Origin: Pilaira anomala
Lineage: Eukaryota > Mucoromycota > Mucoromycetes > Mucorales > Mucoraceae
Assembly (NCBI GenBank): GCA_025716855.1
Contig: JAIXMQ010000028.1
Span: 186,001 to 250,000 of the forward strand
Direction: 5' to 3'
Length of the DNA stretch: 64,000 nt
Shown piece after piece: positions 57,268 through 64,000 of the stretch. Every line of letters starts with the position of its first letter. Position 1 is the stretch's first letter. The notes beneath the pieces are model-generated. The model did not search any database. It saw nothing but the letters and a program-made list of their open reading frames with translations, and was not told the origin of the DNA. A program made the translations under genes and the position numbers.

Positions 57268-58127
57268 ATGCCACAAAGGAAGCGACCTCGTGTTGAAAAT
57301 TCGGTGAATTCCTCCGTTACTTGTCTCAGCGATAATAATTTGTTTGTTGAAGACAGCAACAATGGTGATGTAGCTGTTATTGCTCGTACTACTATCACCG
57401 ATGGTGAGGAACTTTTGGACTGTCCCATCTGCAGACAATTGTTGTTATCTGATGAAAGATTTGAAGGCAACCTTGTTGAGTTGAATATGTTGAGAGCAGC
57501 GGAAAGATACTCTGTTCTTGCCGATAAATAGAAGGAGTTGGCCTCTGGGAAGGGAAAGCGAACAAATAAGAAGTATGAAGAATTAATTGAAGGATTGGAT
57601 GCAGAATTCTGTCGTCAGCATAATTTGTTTGAGCTTAACGTAGAGTTAAAAAACAACGAGTGCCACGAGTTAGCTTTAAGATTACTAAGAGAGATTAAAT
57701 CTAGTGTTTTAAAGGCTAGAATCATTTCTATAATGCAAGATGAAGATTTTAAACAGTTGATAAATACAGGCAATAGTTACTTTAGAGGAGCAGCAAGATC
57801 AATGTTTGAAGCCCTTCAAAATGAAGGGTACGAAAAACCGCTTGCAGGAATGGCTTTACTCTGTAAGTATAAATTATATTATTTTAAAATGTGGTACAGG
57901 TGTCATCATCTAACATTTTTTTGTAGCCTGGCTACTATGGCTATGATGGAGCAGAGGTCATTTTCCGAACGGCAATGCAACACCTGACAAGACGCTTTCT
58001 TTTAACAACTCCTTGGGCCGAGGAAGTAGTCCAAGAGTCTGATTACCTCCTGTTCTTAAGACATACGATGTTACCAGAGATTGGATACCGTCTGATCGAG
58101 CAAGACCTTCTTAATTTGGGGGTATGA
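57268..58127 (+). pseudogene. RTC4-like domain ORF directly behind the MULE transposase
   Basis: Starts MPQRKRPRVENSVNSSVTCL. A short Cys motif LDCPICRQLLLSDERF is followed by ERYSVLADK, an in-frame TAG at 57529, and KELASGKGKRTNKKYEELIE. A helical region continues to ARSMFEALQNEGYEK and GMALL. After an intron (57863 to about 57927) comes PGYYGYDGAEVIFRTAMQHL, ending MLPEIGYRLIEQDL and a stop at 58125. The PGYYG block and the LPEIG-x-x-LI-x-x-D end match the C-terminal domain of yeast Rtc4 (restriction of telomere capping), which has an unknown molecular role. Two lesions, the TAG and a phase mismatch at the intron, suggest decay. The 80-base gap to the MULE and the same strand suggest it belongs to the transposon. 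Confidence 0.6.
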
Positions 58128-58574
58128 AATTAAAGGTTCTGAAAATAATCATGGCAGAAAAAATAATGATGATCACTGCCAACATCATTTACAACAGGCC
58201 CCATATCAAATTAGACGAAGATAATTAACTTCTTTAAAAAAAATAATAAAAATTCAGTCTTCAAAATAATTTTTATCTCAACGCAAACTCATGTTCAAAA
58301 AACAGTGGATAAACGATACAGTCACCTTGATTAGGGTCGGTAATTTAAAAAAGACTTATGTCTTTAATACTATTCCCTTGAATTTAATATACACTGTCTA
58401 GCTTTAAGGTAATTTGATTTAGTAAGATCATTTATAAATCAAGATAGAAAATGGCTTGTTTTCATTATGATGGAAAAATCAATTTAAAACACTTTTTTTT
58501 GGCATGAGAAATACGACCATCCAAAAGTGTGACTTTGTAAGTTTTTTTTTTTCTTTCTTTCTCTTACATATACC
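58128..58574. other. Intergenic region before MIS12
   Basis: AT-rich with no frame of note. The last 70 bases carry T/C-rich tracts (tttttttttctttctttctctt) immediately before the MIS12 start, probably promoter or 5' UTR. Confidence 0.4.
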
Positions 58575-59456
58575 ATGAACTTAAATGAAATAAAAACTCG
58601 ACCTTATTCTAATGAAGAACTATTAGCTGACTTATTTGGTTTCTCACCACTTCGGTTGAGTGATGACTTTTATAATGCTATGAACGATTGTTTATATAAT
58701 GTTGTAGAAGGCATTACAAATAGTTTAGTTTCTTTTCGTCCTGATAAAACAAAAGAAATAGAAGAGGTACAAATGAATAACGTAAAAGAATAACTTTTTA
58801 AATTTTATTTTTTAGGCTATTAAATCTTTTGAAAAAGATGTGGAAATAAATTTGGATAACGCTTTTAACACATTTCAAGAATATGTATTATCTTCTGTAT
58901 TATCTGTACCACCTCAATTAGATATAAAATACGATGATATAAATGATATTCAGACCAATCTGAGTAAAGAGCATGAAGATACCCTTGATGAAAATTTAAA
59001 TAAACTTCGAGCAAGTATTGTAACAGTAAGTCTCTCTTTTTTGGATAACAACATTAATTATAATATTTATTTATTTCGTGTAATATACAGCAAAAAAAGT
59101 TAAAACGTTTTCTTGAAAATCAGCTTGAGGATGCAGAAAATGAATTAAATATGATGGATGAATGTAGTGAACTTTTATCTTTTTTAACAGAGATTCCCAA
59201 TAAGCATAATGGTAACAAATATATGTTTAAATATAAAAATAATGAATTAATATATAATCTTTATTTAATAGTGATTGATATTGAATTTTCTGCAGCATCT
59301 TTAAAAGATAATATCGAAAATTTAAAAGAGGCAGTATTACAAGCCCTTCCTGAAATACAAGATAGTTTCGATCAAATTGAACAAGAAAAAAGAACAGTAA
59401 AAATGAAATCAATTATACAGGCACGATTAAAAACAATACGTCAACCAAAAAAATAA
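58575..59456 (+). CDS. MTW1: Kinetochore protein MIS12/MTW1
   Basis: Four exons (58575-58766, 58816-59025, 59091-59211, 59272-59456) give 235 residues, close to the family length. The N-terminal signature is LLADLFGFSPLRLSDDFYNA then MNDCLYNVVEGI, the helical head of Mis12 that binds CENP-C. The rest is coiled coil (IKSFEKDVEINLDNAFNTFQ; KLKRFLENQLEDAENELNMM; LKDNIENLKEAVLQALPEIQ) as expected for the rod that joins the centromere to NDC80. It ends with a basic tail. Phases all agree. Its stop codon lies 3 bases from that of VPS15 on the other strand. Confidence 0.92.
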
Positions 59457-59459
59457 TCA

Positions 59460-62400
59460 TTAAGACACTACTTTAATTACGCCATCTCTATCTGCACTAA
59501 TAATTAAAGGATAAGTTGTTTCTGTCACAAGTATAATGTCTGTAATTGCATCTGTGTGATTTCTCATTAAATATTGTTGTTGTGCGATTGCATTATTATT
59601 TCCAACTTGGTTTGTTGCATTTAATCCTGCACGACTTCCTATATTTGTTTGATTTTGATTTCGATTGAAATGTGTAAATTCATAATGAAATTTCATATTT
59701 TCAAATGTATTTGTACTATAATTATTTTTTTTTTCAAGTATTAATACCATTTATATATTTATACATATACATATTATAATATTACCTGTATCTGGGCTTA
59801 GGTTCATCCATGTCTAATCCCAACACAATACCTGAATTTTCAACACGAGAAGTGTCCCAAAATCGAATTTTTCGATCTGATCCACCTGTAATCATAAATT
59901 TACAATCAAAAGGAGATGCAATAGTTCTAACTGAATTTTCCGTAAAATTTGATTCATTATTTGTAAACGAATTCACAAGAATATCTGTATCACTTGGTGC
60001 CTCCAGAGCCTTGTATGCTTCCAACATCACACCTGTTGTTTTTTCATCTCCTGCTTTTACTGCAAACACTTCTACGCATTGTAAAGTAACAATATCCCAA
60101 ACTGAAATTTCATTTCTACCAGCTGCAATCATAACGTGTTTATTTTCTGTACGTGGATCATGATTTAATATCAATGCATTAATCCGACTCTTGCTAGGAT
60201 GAAGCCAAGATCTCAATGGGAATTGAAATCTCAAGTCATACATTGTTAAAATACCTCGCATTGTACCTACTAAAAGCCATGTATGTAATCTATCTACTGT
60301 CATAGCTGTAATAATACCATGGCTCTTGGCATTTTGTAATTTCCAAATAATTTCCATAGTTAATAAATCTAATCCATAAATATTTCCTTTAGTCGTAGCA
60401 AATAACAGTATAGATTTAGATCCTGCCATAGTATTTGATGCATCTAATTATTCAATCCTTATTAGTTATTTATTAAATTCGTTGTATTATAACTTACTGC
60501 TTGTAAAATGTTTCAATATAATTGCATGTTCATCTACCAATTGATATTCACGAACAGTCACACATTTTGAAAACTTTAAAGCTGGTCCTGCATTACGAAT
60601 GTCCACACTAAATGGATACAAGTTAATTCTTTTTTTTTTAAAAAACAAAAAAAAGTAAAATCAATCTTTTTTCATTACCGAAATACATGAATACTTCCAT
60701 TATCGGAAGCAGCAGCAATACTATAAGTTTGTTCGATAAATGTCAAACATTTAATTCTTCCCCCTTGTTGACTATAAGTAGCTCGAGATCGATTCGTTAC
60801 ATTTCTTTCTAACCTAGAACAATCCCAAATACGGACAGATCCATCATCAGAGCAAGAAGCAAATAATAAATTATCCCAAGAAATGGCTAACTGATTAATA
60901 GTAGCTGTATGTTCTGTGAAATGAGCGATTAATGTACCCTCTGGTTTCCAATTATTGATATTTTTAGAAATGGGCGTTCCTTGAGTTAATCTTCGAATAC
61001 GTTTCATAACAGCTGGATCAGCAGAAAATTCTATATATATATATATATATATATTTGTGTGTGTGTGTGTGTGTGTGTACACATAATCAAAGTAAATAAT
61101 TAAATAAAATAAAAAACGTCCTTTTTTAATCACTTTTACCTGGGATATGAGGTGGAAATGCTTCCATTGCAATTTTATACAAAAGTTTTTGTAAATGTGC
61201 ATAACCAACTATAATGGAAAATTTTTCGTAAGCAATAAACTAGAATATGTATATATATATATATATATATATATGTATTTACCTGAGCTAACATCTTCCT
61301 GAAATTCTTTAGAACAAGCTTCATCGTTATTATTTTGTTTATCTTGCGATAATAAACTTAATTCTACAGGATCTCCAATACGAGCGTGCTTACTTTTAAT
61401 AGCATCCATCGTTAATATGATACCTATATTTTTTCATAAATGAGTACTTTTTTTTTTGTTTTTGCTTTCATAATTTCCACTCATATTACTTTTAGGTCTT
61501 TCAAGACTTTTAGGTATACTTGATCCATAAGTATAATCAGAGGGGCTAGGTATAGGTGAATTGAATGTACGACTTGCACCACTTTTCATAATAGGGATAG
61601 AAGAAGATCGTTCATGTTGATAAAGTGACTCTCTGCCAGCGTTGGGAGAAAGTGCTTGGATATGAGGTTGGTTTGCCATTCTATTTGGTTTACATACATC
61701 CTCTCGAGCGCGTGATTCTGTAATTGTTCTTGGTATTACTGAATTCGAAGCTTTTTGACTATAGAGATGTATGAGTAAAAAAAAATTAAAACCATCCACT
61801 CTATATTTATATAAAAGATAAGGAAAGTATTTTACGTTTGATCAGAAGATTTGAAAATTAAATTAGTGTTGACCGTCTTTGACTTCATGGAACGTAATTT
61901 CTGTGATAAGTCAGGTAAAAAGACTGTCATAGGCGTCACATTAAGGTTCTTGAGTAGAACTTCACCACGTTCCATATTAAAATCATCTGTCGTTTTGGGT
62001 CGACTAAGAGAGGTGTGATTAAATATTACTGCTTGCATCAAGTTTTTTTTTTTTTTACCTCATTTTTGTTTTCGATACTTTAAACACATATTCACGCATA
62101 AAACGTAATTTTTCTTCGTCATCCACAGACATGCCAAAAGTTCTTAGTCGTTCAATAAACACTTCATCCCTATTGTATTCAAGTTAGATTTTTTTTTTTT
62201 TTGCGTTACTAAGGTTTTATATTTACTCTTGTGAATTATCATGATGTTCTTCTACAACAAAACTATTAAATAAAGAAGCTGCATAAAGAAGCAAACATTC
62301 AATATTGGTTCTGCGTATATATATATAATCAAACTAATATTATCAATTACCTTGTCGATGGCTTGAACCGGAAGATGTAGAACGAGGTAATTTTAACGTC

Positions 62401-62865
62401 GAGCTTTCTTTTGGGAGTTTCGTATTCTGAAGCTTCCAGAAATTGGATTTTGTAGTAGCTTTTGTAGCCCAGATAATGGCTTGTTCATAGACCTGACGAG
62501 ACAGCTATTCAATAGAGATAATAAGTTATTATCATCCTATTACATAACATTATGTTATATACTTTACAGGTGTTTCTATATTTTGAAGTAAACTCTCTTC
62601 ACTGATTTCAGCAATATCAGACCTTAAAAAGGGTCGAATCATTGGGTACACAATACACCAAAGATCAGTCTTTGGTAAATGTTTTTCAGTGGATGCAATA
62701 AACCCTACAGCCCCATTTCGAATCCATGCATTTGGGTGACACAATAACGGCCAAATAATACCAACCAATTCCCAAAGTTTCATTTTCTGAAATAACCCAA
62801 GATCTGCTAAACTTGTTAATGAATTCAATACTTTTTCTACAACAAATTCTTCGGCATCTATATCA

Positions 62866-62897
<32 letters not shown>

Positions 62898-64000
62898 TTC
62901 TTGAGAGTTTGCATAAAAACAATATTATATGATTATTTACCCGTAAGCGCTTGAATCATTAAAGGTAAAATATATTCTTCTAAACTTCTTGCGCCTACAA
63001 ATGTACCTACACCCTTAATGCTTTCAAAAAATGCACTACGAAGCATCCAATCTTTATCGTTCAAGTATGTAATCATATGACTCAACAAAACATCATTCGC
63101 TTTTTGCCTTCCAAAAAAGACACATAAACACGTAATGTTCGTTAACAATGCTCTCTTGACAGAACTTTCATTATCAATCAACAAGATAGTAGCTTGCTCT
63201 TGAATAACAGCATGTAAATCTTGAAGTGAAGAATCGTATGCTGACTAGCGAAAAAAAAAAAAAAAAAAAAGTTACAAGATGATCTACAGATGTTACAAAA
63301 CAGTATACTCTTTTACCTCAAAGTTAAGATCTTCCGAATCTGTATCTGTTACAGGATACACATTATCTGCTTTTAACAATTGTGTCATTTCTAAAAATCG
63401 AAGTGCAGTTTCCGCTATTAAAGCAATACAGCTAGCATATGTTGATCGAACGAGCACATCTGGGTCTGTAGAAAATGGTCGAATGCTGGGTATAATGTAT
63501 TCTGGAAAGATACGAGCGTTGATAGGAGAAATTGATTCGACCATACACAACTATACATGATTATAAGAATGATGTTTCACGTTGATTTTATATTTTAAAA
63601 TCTTACCACTTGAGTTAATGTCTTGATCGCATTGGCTCTCACAAGAGATGCTTCATCAGTTAATAATACTATGAGGTAAGGTACTAATCGATCCAATTTC
63701 ACATCATCTGGAAGTCGTTCAGCTAAACCTAACAAGATATCAAGCGCTTTTAATTTTGAACTTGGATAAAGTGTGTTTCGAATCAATGAACAAACAAATG
63801 ATAATAGAATTAAAGATCCTTCCTCTATTTATATATATATATAACTACATTAAAATAAAAAGGTTTCAATACAAATATATATAGTATTCTACTTACCACC
63901 AGGTTTATAAGATATAGGTGGATTCTCAACATCGTTAGAAAAATTTAGTATATTTGAAGTCGGAGGAAGTAAAATCTAAATCACAAAAATGAAATAAGAA
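59460..64000 (-). CDS. VPS15: VPS15 / PIK3R4, C-terminal two-thirds (runs off the window)
   Basis: VPS15 is the pseudokinase-like regulatory subunit of the VPS34 PI3-kinase in autophagy and endosomal sorting. From the right edge the minus strand shows HEAT repeats in several exons: [63 protein letters not shown]-like [20 protein letters not shown], and [21 protein letters not shown] linker rich in Ser/Arg follows (61430-62040). The WD40 propeller then includes [73 protein letters not shown], and [17 protein letters not shown] at the C terminus. Stop TAA is at 59460-59462. The N-terminal kinase domain must lie beyond 64000. Many short introns are present, including TA- and TG-microsatellites near 61030-61080 and 61250. 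Confidence 0.95.

Overview
The window looks like nuclear DNA of a fungus, most likely an early-diverging filamentous one (Mucoromycota, probably Mucorales). The sequence is very AT-rich. Genes are split by short introns of about 50-80 bases with gt...ag ends, often with a ctaat or ctaac branch site. The host proteins are standard fungal housekeeping proteins (KIN1-type kinase, NSA2, mitochondrial isoleucyl-tRNA synthetase, FIS1, MIS12/MTW1, VPS15). The transposon set (Plavaka/CACTA-like, MULE, piggyBac, DIRS-like, LINE, Harbinger, pogo-like MITEs) also fits. The order-level assignment is inference; no rRNA or other marker gene is present.

Layout: compact host-gene blocks alternate with transposon graveyards. 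Block A (0.5-8.8 kb): KIN1-like kinase (+), then NSA2, a T1-type BTB protein and mitochondrial IleRS, all on the minus strand. Graveyard 1 (8.9-22.3 kb): two LINE 3' ends, a tandem repeat, a DIRS-like reverse-transcriptase remnant, a duplicated 15.4-16.1 kb segment, an unexplained spliced-looking locus, and one large uninterrupted Plavaka/CACTA-like transposase ORF (18.7-21.7 kb). A decayed biotin carboxylase and a small membrane protein follow (22.4-25.2 kb), then two pogo-like MITEs (26.7-27.6 kb).

Block B (28.0-36.2 kb): UBP1-like membrane-anchored deubiquitinase, peroxisomal hydratase 2 with a C-terminal AKL signal, CaM-dependent kinase, GT10 fucosyltransferase with a C-terminal membrane segment, and a proline-rich protein. 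Graveyard 2 (36.3-43.6 kb): piggyBac remnant, a broken unknown gene, a third MITE, a partial copy of the proline-rich gene, a LINE 3' end and a Harbinger fragment. Block C (43.8-51.7 kb): FIS1, a SET-like protein, a disordered/coiled-coil protein, an F-box protein that also has UBP-zinc-finger and DUSP-like regions, and a second BTB protein.

Graveyard 3 (51.8-58.2 kb): a PD-(D/E)XK-like fragment, a 5'-truncated LINE flanked by a perfect 23-bp target-site duplication and nested in an older repeat, and a MULE transposase followed directly by an RTC4-like ORF. Block D (58.6-64 kb): MIS12/MTW1 converging on VPS15 with 3 bp between stop codons; VPS15 runs off the right edge.

The host genes do not form one pathway. 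Themes that recur are ubiquitin handling (deubiquitinase, F-box, BTB proteins), organelle biology (IleRS, FIS1, UBP1-like, hydratase 2, VPS15) and signalling kinases. I found no convincing tRNA, rRNA or CRISPR array. Exon limits were read by eye from splice signals and frame.
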